A stretch of 64,000 nucleotides of DNA from Lachnospiraceae bacterium (GTDB lineage Bacteria; Bacillota_A; Clostridia; Lachnospirales; Lachnospiraceae). A model generated the notes under the pieces. The model made no database searches. It saw nothing but the letters and a program-made list of their open reading frames with translations, and had not been told where the DNA came from. The translations under genes and the position numbers were made by a program. Below, piece after piece: positions 50,466 to 58,970 of the stretch. Position 1 is the first letter of the stretch. Each line of letters starts with the position of its first letter. Where the stretch lies: assembly GCA_016291475.1 (NCBI GenBank), contig JAEEXJ010000001.1, positions 8,955-72,954 of the forward strand, read 5' to 3'.

Positions 50466-50933
50466 ATGGACTATTGCTTGGATGTGATCATTCGAAGGAA
50501 CGACATTGAAAACGCAGGACTTTCGGAAAAAACAAATGAATGGAATGGAGAGATAATCTCATATATACCTTCACAGTACCTGACAGATTCGGGTATTGCT
50601 TTCGAAGAGATTGAAGATCATTCCTTCTATGAAAACAGATATGGAATTGAATTATCTGAAGAAGATGTAGCTATGCACTTAAAGTCCGATATAATCCGGG
50701 ATCTCGAATATGGTATCAATACCTGCCCTGAGATTCCTGCAGATAACACCTTGCTGGATTTTTTGAAACGATTGACAAAACTTACCATGTTTTATGTGGT
50801 TTTGGTTCGGGAAGACGAAGATTTGAAAGAAAGACATGAAATACATTCCGAAGAAGAAATGTGCAAAGTATTATCGGATTGTATGAAATGGACAGACCCG
50901 AAGGATGTATTACTTTACAAGAAGTTAAGCTGA
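50466..50933 (+). CDS. Unknown cytoplasmic protein, possible immunity protein
   Basis: 155 residues, acidic, no signal peptide or membrane segment. Visible parts are a basic start (DYCLDVIIRRNDIENAG), a LTDSGIAFEEIEDHSFYENR segment and LDFLKRLTKLTMFYVVLVRE near the end. No family recognised. Its place between a SUKH gene and an Imm30-like gene suggests an immunity role, but this is context only. Confidence 0.55.
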   Translation: MDYCLDVIIRRNDIENAGLSEKTNEWNGEIISYIPSQYLTDSGIAFEEIEDHSFYENRYGIELSEEDVAMHLKSDIIRDLEYGINTCPEIPADNTLLDFLKRLTKLTMFYVVLVREDEDLKERHEIHSEEEMCKVLSDCMKWTDPKDVLLYKKLS

Positions 50934-50963
50934 TCTTCTTGCCCGAAGCTGAGGATTGCCGTG

Positions 50964-51779
50964 ATGATTTGTGAAAAATGCAAAACTGAAATGGTCCGGT
51001 ATAAGGAGAACAATATACAGGGATGGAAGTGTCCTGCTTGTGGAAATGGAATATATACATCGTACTTTGACGAGATTGATTCGGATCCTACGGAGTACAG
51101 TTTGTTTATTAACGGAACTCAGGATGTTACTACAGAGAAAATTCAATACATTTCTAAGATTGCTAACATCAATTTTATAGAAGCTAAAAATATCCTGAGT
51201 AAAGGAAATAGCAGCGAAATAAAAACGAAGGCTCCTATGATGAAAGAAATCATAATCCGTCTGAGAGAATTGGATATAGATTACACTGTGACTCCGGAAT
51301 TCAAATATACAGAGGCAAAAATGATTGTAGATAAAAAAACAGAAATACAAAAACTGATTGATTCAAGTAAACTTGACTCTGATGAAAAAATTGAATCATT
51401 TGAAAATGCAATTCAGGCATTGAGTGAAAAGCTTTCATGTGACGATGTTACTTGCCTTTGCAAAGCATTTTGTGATGATACGCAAAATGAAGAAGTAATG
51501 TTCGGATTGATACATTTGGTTGAGCGACTTCGGGGTAAAGATTATTTAAGAGAAATAGCACTTTGCACTCCCGATATGACGGATGCTCATGATTGGGCTA
51601 TGACACTGAACAAGCGTATTCTCAATAGTGCAGACTATTTGGATATGTATATCTCTGTTATTGATTCGTTGGGTGAATCAGAGAAGGATAAAATCCTGAG
51701 TTTGTTAAATGATATCAAGAACGATAACCCGAGCAGATTTGCGGAAAAAATTGATTATCTGATTGGAAGAATATATTAA
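50964..51779 (+). CDS. Zinc-ribbon protein with Imm30-like C-terminus
   Basis: ATG 50964 with GAGGA eight bases upstream (a GTG three bases earlier is possible). Residues 1-35 form a zinc ribbon (CEKCKTEM...CPACGNG). A middle part follows, with YISKIANINFIEAKNIL resembling a small helical repeat. Residues ~180-271 (EEVMFGLIHLVERLRGKDYL, DAHDWAMTLNKRILNSADYL) resemble the Imm30 immunity family. A role in neutralising a toxin is inferred from that likeness and neighbours. The N-terminal fusion is unusual. Confidence 0.6.
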   Translation: MICEKCKTEMVRYKENNIQGWKCPACGNGIYTSYFDEIDSDPTEYSLFINGTQDVTTEKIQYISKIANINFIEAKNILSKGNSSEIKTKAPMMKEIIIRLRELDIDYTVTPEFKYTEAKMIVDKKTEIQKLIDSSKLDSDEKIESFENAIQALSEKLSCDDVTCLCKAFCDDTQNEEVMFGLIHLVERLRGKDYLREIALCTPDMTDAHDWAMTLNKRILNSADYLDMYISVIDSLGESEKDKILSLLNDIKNDNPSRFAEKIDYLIGRIY

Positions 51780-51805
51780 ATTTGTTTTCGATGAATTATG
51801 AGTGC

Positions 51806-52068
51806 ATGACTAATAAGAAAAAAACGGAAATATAACGATTTGCATATTATTTGCAATTATCCTTTGCTCTTGCACTATTCAAAACAATCAAAGTTCTTTC
51901 TCTGACGCCGATTCCGCATTTGATGAATACTTCGCAGGAGAAAGATTTGTTCTGTCCCCTGAAGGAGCAGAACTTCGGGTAGATGATTTTGAATTTGATG
52001 AATCAGATTCTAATTGCTACAGGGTCGGGTCCAGAAAAGTCGGTAATGTCAAAGGGGACGGTTCTTAG
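51806..52068 (+). pseudogene. Decayed lipoprotein related to 47910-48551
   Basis: An ATG at 51806 opens MTNKKKTEI then stops. One added A in the A7 run at 51818-51824 would join it to a frame reading ICILFAIILCSCT (lipobox LCSC) and on to RVDDFEFDESDSNCYRVGSR. That part matches WVDDLEFSDTDSNLLRIGER of the intact lipoprotein. The frame then runs into the GGGGACGGTTCT palindrome and stops at 52066. So it is both frameshifted and cut at its 3' end. The remainder of 51780-52086 holds only this remnant and the terminator. Confidence 0.75.
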
Positions 52069-52085
52069 AACCGCCCCCTTTTTTT
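52051..52085. terminator. Bidirectional terminator built from a REP-like palindrome
   Basis: AAGGGGACGGTTC and GAACCGCCCCCTT pair with one mismatch around TTA, followed by seven T on the plus strand and TTT on the minus strand. It lies between convergent genes and shares the GGGGACGGTTCT core of the palindrome family. Confidence 0.85.
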
Positions 52086-52086
52086 C

Positions 52087-53637
52087 TTAGTACGTATACA
52101 GCACATGGCCTGTGATGGCTTCGTATGCCCCTACAATCTCATCAAGGGGTACTCCCCAGTCTCTCTCCGGAGAGATGGAATATCCGAAGGCCATGCAGAT
52201 GAGGCGGCCTCTCGGGTCGAAGACCGCAGAGCCCGAATCGCCCGGTCTTAGTCTGAGAGACATCTCTGTCTGCTCGTGGGGCTCAAAGTATTCGAAATTC
52301 CCGTGAAGGTTAACCAGCCGGCCGTAAGTGTAATGGACTATGGTTCCGTCCGTGTCAAGATTCTGAAGCCCAAGTGATATGTTATCCTTATCATCCAGCT
52401 TTTCCCAATAGGTCATGTCTATATGAACGGTTGAGATGATATTCTCAAATCCTTCGGGAAGATCAGAAAGAGGAAGCTTTATGACGGCCACGTCATAATC
52501 CTCCGCACATCCCACCAGCTTAGCGGTGGCACACTCACCAGTATAGAAATATACTTCACATTCCTTGGCTTTACCTATTACATGCCTGTTAGTAAGCATG
52601 TAGATATAGCCCTCCGTGATCTCTGCTATAAATCCCGATCCGGTTTTATATGTTCCCGCACTTTCGGGTGCTTCTACATGAACGATTGCGGGCATCAAAT
52701 CTATCAGCGTATCTTCAAAGTTCTCATTGGATATAAGCCCGGTATCATAAACATTGATGGCGCCTATTATAGTCGCGTTTTGTCTTGATATGGTTCCATT
52801 TCCTATCAGCTTCTGAATATCCTCTGCATCCATTACATGAACACATACTTCTCTGGAATCATTGAATCCGCAGGAATCCGTAGCTGAAAATGTAACGGTG
52901 AATTCTTTTGCTTCCGAGTAATCCGAAGTGTCTGATATCAGGGTTATATCGCCTGTCAGGTCTCCGTCGGTTTCATCAAAAGCGCTTGCATATTTCAGTA
53001 GATCTTCTTCGGAACCTGTTGCCACGTAGAAATCTTCATGGACAAAAAGCTGCGGCGGAGCATCTATGATGAAATCAATAAGAGTTCTTGCGGTATTTCC
53101 GGTTGAATCTTTTGCAACGATCCAGACGGAATGATAACCGGGCTCATCATAATGTAAACTCCTGACATTTATAAGATTGCCGTCGAAATTCAGGGATACA
53201 TTTTTATCCGCATCCTTTACGGATACGATCAGGTCCGCGGGTTTTATATCGGAACCAGTGGGAAAGTATAAAGGTCCGTTCTTATACAAAAACTCGGGTG
53301 TGATCGTATCTTCGATCCTGATATCCGTGCTCATGTCCCTACCGAAGTAACTGATACCCACGTGGTAATCGCCGGGTACGCTTACATCTACCTCACTCAT
53401 GTCGGGGCTGATGATCCTTCCTGCGAGGAATCCCGTTTTCAGGAAATACCTGGGATTGTCGGATATGGGTTCTCCGAGTTCGAATACGATCTCACCGCCC
53501 AAAGGCTTTGCATAGAAGAGAAGATGCACGGAATAAATAAGCCCCGCAAGTAAACATACTACGGAGCCTATCAATAATATGAGTCTCTTCTTATTTATTT
53601 TTCTGTTTCCCCATATGGGGAATGAAGACTGTTCCAT
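52087..53637 (-). CDS. Membrane-anchored trypsin-like serine protease with Ig-like domains
   Basis: 516 residues. One N-terminal membrane helix (residues ~19-43) leads to two extracytoplasmic beta domains of DUF5011/Ig-like type (SATDSCGFNDSREVCVHV, ASAFDETDGDLTGDITLISD) and, from about residue 310, a chymotrypsin-fold protease with the triad in MLTNRHVIGKA (His), DYDVAVIKL (Asp) and RPGDSGSAVF (Ser). No PDZ domain, unlike HtrA. It probably cleaves surface or polysaccharide-linked proteins. It follows the SGNH gene with a one-base TAATG overlap, so the two are an operon. Confidence 0.88.
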   Translation of the reverse strand: MEQSSFPIWGNRKINKKRLILLIGSVVCLLAGLIYSVHLLFYAKPLGGEIVFELGEPISDNPRYFLKTGFLAGRIISPDMSEVDVSVPGDYHVGISYFGRDMSTDIRIEDTITPEFLYKNGPLYFPTGSDIKPADLIVSVKDADKNVSLNFDGNLINVRSLHYDEPGYHSVWIVAKDSTGNTARTLIDFIIDAPPQLFVHEDFYVATGSEEDLLKYASAFDETDGDLTGDITLISDTSDYSEAKEFTVTFSATDSCGFNDSREVCVHVMDAEDIQKLIGNGTISRQNATIIGAINVYDTGLISNENFEDTLIDLMPAIVHVEAPESAGTYKTGSGFIAEITEGYIYMLTNRHVIGKAKECEVYFYTGECATAKLVGCAEDYDVAVIKLPLSDLPEGFENIISTVHIDMTYWEKLDDKDNISLGLQNLDTDGTIVHYTYGRLVNLHGNFEYFEPHEQTEMSLRLRPGDSGSAVFDPRGRLICMAFGYSISPERDWGVPLDEIVGAYEAITGHVLYTY

Positions 53638-55187
53638 TACTTAAAATATCTTGCAAGTGTCTGCGCCAGTTCGTATCTGCCAATCTCGTTATAGTGAACG
53701 CCGTCGCCGAGAAGGTAGATTCCCGTGGTTTCCTGAGTGAATCCGAAATCATCGGTAAGGCTTAAAACAGGGACATTGGTTTCTTCTGCTACGGTTAAGG
53801 TTGCTTCTCTGAAGGGAGGAAGTGTATCCCCACCTTCTTCCACGATCATCATTCCTTCATCGAATACGCTCAGGTATCCGGGTGAAAGGAGAACTATCTC
53901 TGCCTTCGGATATGCCGATTTTATACCGTTAACAAGCTTTGTTAATGCCTCTTTGTATTCTGAGGCAAGGGATCCTCCGAAGTAATCGTTCAGTCCGTAT
54001 TCCATTATGAAAATAAAACCGTCTCCGTCCGTTCCCACAAGTTCTTTTCCGGCAAGTCTCATGGAGCTGTACGCGGGAAGATCTTTGCATGCTGCTTCAA
54101 GAGCGGAGATGTTTTCTTTTCCCAGAAGGTAACTAAATGCAATGCCAACGTCGGATGAGGGATCGGCTACGTTGATTCCGGCTCTTCCGCCCACTCCCAG
54201 GTTATATACGGCAGCCCCCGTCATGTCAGCGAAAAATGAGGACACGGAGGTTTCGTTACGGTAATTTCCGAAAATGGAATCTCCGAGGAAGATCACTTTT
54301 TTATCCGAAAGATCCGCATATGAGTCACGTACGGATTCATACTTCCGGGCCATATCGATGACTTCGTCCATACGGGTATTTACGTTATCCGTGGTAAGCA
54401 TGTATCTGAGGTCATGGTCTGAGATATCGGCATACATCATACTTGTATAGATATCTTCCCTAACCATGCCGTTATCGGTACCGTTCCTGATGGAACCTGA
54501 ATACAGATACCACTCCTCGTAAGGGTGATAGTAGGCGAATACATTGGGATGTCCCTCAAAACACCTGACTAAGTAAATGTATGAAAGTCTTGCCTGAGCC
54601 AGCTCGTCCTCGGAAAGAGAGGTCCACTTTTCGGCGTTATCGTCCGGCAGGTATATGTAAAAAGCGGTCGCGGGGTATTTTTCCGCAAGTTCGTTTATAA
54701 AGTTTAAGTTGTTCAAGAAACTTTCCTTATTCGAGCATGACTGCTTGAATGAGGAATAGGGATCGATGCCGATGACCAGGTGATGGGGGAAAGCATCCCC
54801 TTCAACGGAAGCAAGGGTTCCGGTAAGGTATGCCTTGAATTTACGGATTGAAGTGTATTTTTCGGGAAGAATGACGGATTCGATGCCGTAATTGCCGGTA
54901 AATACCCTGTCGGTTTCATTGGCGTCGAACATATATGCGATAACGGCATCCACATCATGCAGGAATCCGATCGCCACATCTGTACCCTTATGGATCTTGA
55001 CTATGGGGCAGGGACGGTATATGCCTTCCGTAAGCTGCATTTTTTCGGGGTGGGTTATCTTATAGATCGTAAAAAGTATGGCGAGGGCCAGTAAAACAAG
55101 CGCTCCTGCGGATACCGCCATACTTTTTGGGGTTATTTTGATCTTGATCGTTTTGCTTTTGATCTTAAGGTTAAATTCTTTTTTCAT
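53637..55187 (-). CDS. Membrane-anchored SGNH/GDSL hydrolase
   Basis: 516 residues with a basic N-terminus and one membrane helix (residues ~24-46). The N-half includes LVIGIDPYSSFKQS and HPNVFAYYHPYEEWYLYSG. From about residue 295 an SGNH fold: VIFLGDSIFGNYRNETS (nucleophile Ser), AVYNLGVGGRAG, FIMEYGLNDYFGG (Asn block) and LLGDGVHYNEIGRYELA (Asp and His). Likely an O-acetylesterase or acyltransferase-type enzyme acting on cell-surface glycan. It is divergent from the second glycosyltransferase cluster and shares its promoter region. Confidence 0.85.
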   Translation of the reverse strand: MKKEFNLKIKSKTIKIKITPKSMAVSAGALVLLALAILFTIYKITHPEKMQLTEGIYRPCPIVKIHKGTDVAIGFLHDVDAVIAYMFDANETDRVFTGNYGIESVILPEKYTSIRKFKAYLTGTLASVEGDAFPHHLVIGIDPYSSFKQSCSNKESFLNNLNFINELAEKYPATAFYIYLPDDNAEKWTSLSEDELAQARLSYIYLVRCFEGHPNVFAYYHPYEEWYLYSGSIRNGTDNGMVREDIYTSMMYADISDHDLRYMLTTDNVNTRMDEVIDMARKYESVRDSYADLSDKKVIFLGDSIFGNYRNETSVSSFFADMTGAAVYNLGVGGRAGINVADPSSDVGIAFSYLLGKENISALEAACKDLPAYSSMRLAGKELVGTDGDGFIFIMEYGLNDYFGGSLASEYKEALTKLVNGIKSAYPKAEIVLLSPGYLSVFDEGMMIVEEGGDTLPPFREATLTVAEETNVPVLSLTDDFGFTQETTGIYLLGDGVHYNEIGRYELAQTLARYFK

Positions 55188-55210
55188 CGTGTAATATTTG
55201 CCTCTTCCTA

Positions 55211-55219
55211 TGGTATAAT
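55211..55219 (+). promoter_or_regulatory. Extended -10 promoter between divergent genes
   Basis: TGG directly before TATAAT (55214-55219) drives the plus-strand glycosyltransferase. On the opposite strand TATTAT at the same place, 18 bases from TGTCAA, could serve the SGNH gene, giving overlapping divergent promoters. Confidence 0.5.
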
Positions 55220-55267
55220 ATCACTGATTGTGCATAGATTGACACTATTTTGTTGTATGGAGTGAAA

Positions 55268-56212
55268 ATGGATAAGATTGCAGTTCTGATACCCTGTTAT
55301 AACGAAGCTCAGACCATCGCCAAAGTCATCGGTGATGTTAAGAATGTGCTGCCCGAGGCAGCCGTTTATGTCTATAACAATAATTCCACCGATGATACCG
55401 AGAAGATCGCCGGAGAGTGCGGTGCCATCGTCAGGAATGAGTATAAGCAGGGTAAGGGAAACGTTATCAGGAGAATGTTCAGGGAGATCGATGCCGAGTG
55501 CTATCTGATGATAGACGGCGATGACACCTATCCCTTGGAGAGTGCCCCCGAGATGGTAAAGCTTGTGCTCGAAAAGAATTCGGACATGGTAGTGGGAGAC
55601 AGGCTTTCATCGACTTATTTTACGGAAAATAAGCGTCCCTTCCACAATTTCGGAAATTCTCTTATGAGATGGGGCATCAATTCTCTTTTCAGGGCAGACA
55701 TCAGAGACATCATGACAGGCTACAGAGCCATGTCTTATGATTTTGTAAAGACTTTCCCTGTGTTTTCAAAGGGATTCGAGATTGAGACCGAGATGACGAT
55801 CCATGCGGTCAACTACAATCTTCAGGTAGACAATGTGGTGGTTGAATACAGAGACAGACCTCAGGGAAGCGAGAGCAAGCTCAATACCCTTCCCGACGGA
55901 TTCAAAGTAATCCGTAAGATGATGTCTCTTTACAGAAATTACAGACCTATGGAATTTTTCGGACTTATCGCAGCGCTCCTTATGCTGGTGAGCCTGATCT
56001 TCATGGTTCCCATCATCGGGGATTATGCCACAACCGGTCTTGTTCCCAGATTCCCCACCCTTATCACATGCGGATTCGTATTCATGGCAGGACTTCTTGC
56101 TTTGTTTACCGGAATGATCTTAAAGGTTGTGGATTCCAAGGATCGTAAAGACTTTGAGTACAGACTGACCCGTATTCATGACAGACTCGAAACTTCCAGA
56201 AAGGAAAACTAA
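55268..56212 (+). CDS. DPM1/GtrB-type glycosyltransferase with two TM segments
   Basis: Start ATG 55268 with GGAGTG upstream. GT2 domain: IAVLIPCYNEAQTIAKVIGD, YVYNNNSTDDTEKIA, YLMIDGDDTYPLESAPEM and DIMTGYRAMSYDFVKTFP. Two C-terminal membrane helices and a charged end. Resembles dolichyl/polyprenyl-phosphate mannosyl- or glucosyltransferases. First gene of the second glycan cluster with the next two. Confidence 0.9.
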   Translation: MDKIAVLIPCYNEAQTIAKVIGDVKNVLPEAAVYVYNNNSTDDTEKIAGECGAIVRNEYKQGKGNVIRRMFREIDAECYLMIDGDDTYPLESAPEMVKLVLEKNSDMVVGDRLSSTYFTENKRPFHNFGNSLMRWGINSLFRADIRDIMTGYRAMSYDFVKTFPVFSKGFEIETEMTIHAVNYNLQVDNVVVEYRDRPQGSESKLNTLPDGFKVIRKMMSLYRNYRPMEFFGLIAALLMLVSLIFMVPIIGDYATTGLVPRFPTLITCGFVFMAGLLALFTGMILKVVDSKDRKDFEYRLTRIHDRLETSRKEN

Positions 56213-56227
56213 AGTTAACCGATCGGT

Positions 56228-57169
56228 ATGAAAAAAGTAAGCTTTATAATTCCCTGCTATCGCTCGGAAAAGACACTGGGCTCCGTGGTTGAAGAGATCA
56301 GTACCACCATGGACAAGATGGCAGACAGATATGATTATGATATTTTCCTTATCAATGATTCTTCACCCGACGGAACCGCCGGTGTGATCAAAAAGCTCTG
56401 TGAGGAAAATGACCGAATCAGAGGGATTTCCTTTGCCAGGAATTTCGGACAGCATGCCGCTCTTATGGCGGGCTTCAGGTATTCCGACGGAGATATATGC
56501 GTAGCTCTTGATGATGACGGACAGACTCCGGCAAATCAGGTGGACAGACTTCTTGATGCCATCGAAAACGGTGCGGATGCGGTTTATGCAAAATATGATC
56601 ACAAGAAGCATTCGGGATTCAGAAATTTCGGAAGCAGGGTAAACGACGTAATGCTCCGCATTATGCTTTCTAAGCCCAAGGAACTCTTTGTTTCCAGTTA
56701 TTTTGCGGTAAAGCGTTTTGTTGTTGAAGACATGATCAGATATGAGAATTCATATCCTTATGTTATCGGCCTTGTACTCAGAAGCACCAAGGCAATCGTA
56801 AATGTCGACATCGACCACAGGGACCGTATGGAGGGATCCAGCGGATATACCCTTAAGAAGCTTTTGGGACTTTGGTTTAACGGCTTCACTGCTTTCTCCG
56901 TAAAGCCCCTTCGTATCGCTACTTTCATCGGAGGCTTTTCTGCAGTGGTCGGTCTTTTGTACGGCCTGTATGTAATAATCAGAAGACTTCTTTTCCCCAT
57001 CCCTGCGGAGGCTATGGGATTTGCGGCTCTTATGAGCGCCATCGTATTCTTCGGAGGAATGATACTTTTGATGCTCGGCCTTATCGGCGAGTATATCGGC
57101 AGGATCTATATCAGCATGAACAATTCGCCTCAGTATGTGATCCGCGACAGATGGAATCTTGATAAATAA
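56228..57169 (+). CDS. GtrB-type polyprenyl-phosphate glycosyltransferase
   Basis: GT2 with KVSFIIPCYRSEKTLGSVVE, LINDSSPDGTAGVI, FARNFGQHAALMAGFRYSDG and CVALDDDGQTPANQVDRLLD; then FISGxS-type VDIDHRDRMEGSSGYTLKKL (membrane-entry GSSGYT) and two C-terminal helices ending LIGEYIGRIYI. This is the GtrB/ArnC pattern for undecaprenyl-phosphate-linked sugar synthesis. Its stop overlaps the ATG of the polytopic protein downstream by one base, a likely acceptor transferase. Confidence 0.92.
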   Translation: MKKVSFIIPCYRSEKTLGSVVEEISTTMDKMADRYDYDIFLINDSSPDGTAGVIKKLCEENDRIRGISFARNFGQHAALMAGFRYSDGDICVALDDDGQTPANQVDRLLDAIENGADAVYAKYDHKKHSGFRNFGSRVNDVMLRIMLSKPKELFVSSYFAVKRFVVEDMIRYENSYPYVIGLVLRSTKAIVNVDIDHRDRMEGSSGYTLKKLLGLWFNGFTAFSVKPLRIATFIGGFSAVVGLLYGLYVIIRRLLFPIPAEAMGFAALMSAIVFFGGMILLMLGLIGEYIGRIYISMNNSPQYVIRDRWNLDK

Positions 57170-58941
57170 TGAAGACTAAGAATATTAAAATATCCGGAAT
57201 CATATGCATCATAATACTGGGACTGCTTCCTATACTCAGCATAGTCATCAGGAATATTGTCAGTCCCGCTCCGGTATCTTTACTGACAAGTCAGTGGAAT
57301 GACGAGCTGTTTTATTTTAAACAGGTGGAATCCATAATCGATTACGGTTATCCCAGGGGTTTCTACGGATTTAACGAAAGCAAGGCACTGTCCCTAAGCT
57401 TTGCGGCATGGAGTCCTGTGCTGGTATGGCCCTGGGTTGTTTTCGGTTTTCTTTTCGGATGGACACAGAGCAGTGTGTTCGTATATAACCTGATCATATA
57501 TGTCATAGCAATGCTTGTGTTCGGTTCTCTCGTAAGACCCAATGTTAAGCAGACTGCTGTGATCTCCGTCTGGTTTCTTTCTTTTTTCCTGAATGCAAGA
57601 TATATCTATTCGAGCATGCCCGAGGTTATATGCTTCTCGCATCTGATAATCTACTGGGCATTGATGATCTCATACCTTAAGAGCGGAAAGAAATCCGAGC
57701 TCGGCGGGGCTATTGTTCTTGCGATCCTTATGACATTCATGAGACCTTATCTGATCCTGTTTCTTGTTTTTTCGCTGGTCGTTATGGTCGTGACTGCGAA
57801 GAAGGGGAGAAAGATCCTTGATACGGTCATTGCCGTATTGGCTTTCGGATTTGCGGGATTTGTCTATTATCTGCTGAATCATTTCCTGTCGGCGAAATAT
57901 CTGCTTCCGTTTTTCTATACGGATTTCATAACCACGTTTTTTACCGACGGTATCGGAGCGGGAATTCATCACCTTTTCGGAACTCTTTATTACAAGGGAC
58001 GTGATTTCCTGGGCTTTATGAAGGCAGCCTTCGTATCAGATTCGGCGCCGGGAATATTCTTCTGGATCTTCCTTATCATGATGCTCCTCCAGTTCATCAT
58101 GTCCGTATACGATATTGCAAAGATCTTTCCAAGGAAGGCTAAGGCTGCTGATAAGTCAGAGGCTGTCGAATCAGAGGTAAAAGAAAACGAAGTAAAGCCT
58201 TCCGAAAAGCATGAAAAAGCTTCCGTGGCTATGGAAGCAGTTGTTGAGGCCATAGCGGATGCCAAGGCTCCCGAGATCAGGGAAGATATTGATGCAGAAA
58301 CAAATGCGGAAGAGTCCGGCAGAAAAAAAGCCTACAGTGAATTTGTCTGCGGACTGTACATGCTCTTTGCGGATTTTGCATTCCTGATGGCTATCCTTCT
58401 TATGTATAAGCTCACCGAAGGAAGCAAGCATCTTCTTACTTTCATTATGGCAGGAGTCCTTGTGATGATCCTGGATAAAAAGAAGGGCCTTGTGTGCGGA
58501 CTTATCATGAGTGCGGTTGTCATCTATTTCGGAGTGTTCCACTGCGTCGGCAACGATTATGATTTCGGCATTCCCGTCAAAACCGCTGCGAGTGAAGCTC
58601 AGTACATGTACTGGGAGAACGCATTCAGGGAAGGGATCGTTCTTGATCTGTCCGATGTTCCTTCATACAAGAACGCCATCATCTGGGAATTCAGTGATGA
58701 TGTTGACGGGGAAAACGTTACAACCGAGTGGCAGATGCTCTACGCACTTCCTTCGGGAACGGGAATAAGCTGCTGCATGGATATAAACGGCGGCAGCAGT
58801 TATACGGAAAGAAATTTCTACAGATTAAGATGCAGATATATTGCGGCCCCTGCCGGCGGCAGAATCGATGAGATGTGCGAGGAAGCAGGATATGAACTCA
58901 TCGGATACGATGACAAGCTTGTCGTATATGCAAGGTATTAA
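57169..58941 (+). CDS. Polytopic GT-C-like membrane protein with acidic cytoplasmic insert
   Basis: 590 residues with about 10-11 membrane helices. The first outer loop contains SQWNDELFYFKQVESII, with acidic residues placed as in GT-C glycosyltransferases that use polyprenyl-phosphate sugars. A ~75-residue charged, repetitive insert (residues ~325-390, rich in Glu, Lys and Ala) interrupts the membrane region, and a soluble domain closes the protein. The paired GtrB-like gene just upstream supports a transferase role. Exact family not identified. Confidence 0.65.
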   Translation: MKTKNIKISGIICIIILGLLPILSIVIRNIVSPAPVSLLTSQWNDELFYFKQVESIIDYGYPRGFYGFNESKALSLSFAAWSPVLVWPWVVFGFLFGWTQSSVFVYNLIIYVIAMLVFGSLVRPNVKQTAVISVWFLSFFLNARYIYSSMPEVICFSHLIIYWALMISYLKSGKKSELGGAIVLAILMTFMRPYLILFLVFSLVVMVVTAKKGRKILDTVIAVLAFGFAGFVYYLLNHFLSAKYLLPFFYTDFITTFFTDGIGAGIHHLFGTLYYKGRDFLGFMKAAFVSDSAPGIFFWIFLIMMLLQFIMSVYDIAKIFPRKAKAADKSEAVESEVKENEVKPSEKHEKASVAMEAVVEAIADAKAPEIREDIDAETNAEESGRKKAYSEFVCGLYMLFADFAFLMAILLMYKLTEGSKHLLTFIMAGVLVMILDKKKGLVCGLIMSAVVIYFGVFHCVGNDYDFGIPVKTAASEAQYMYWENAFREGIVLDLSDVPSYKNAIIWEFSDDVDGENVTTEWQMLYALPSGTGISCCMDINGGSSYTERNFYRLRCRYIAAPAGGRIDEMCEEAGYELIGYDDKLVVYARY

Positions 58942-58970
58942 CAGCTGAGAAAACCGCAGGTTAACATTAT

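Noticed and set aside
44296..52068. Prophage or integrative element
   Set aside because: No integrase, transposase, phage structural or replication gene, and no att-like direct repeats were seen at the edges.
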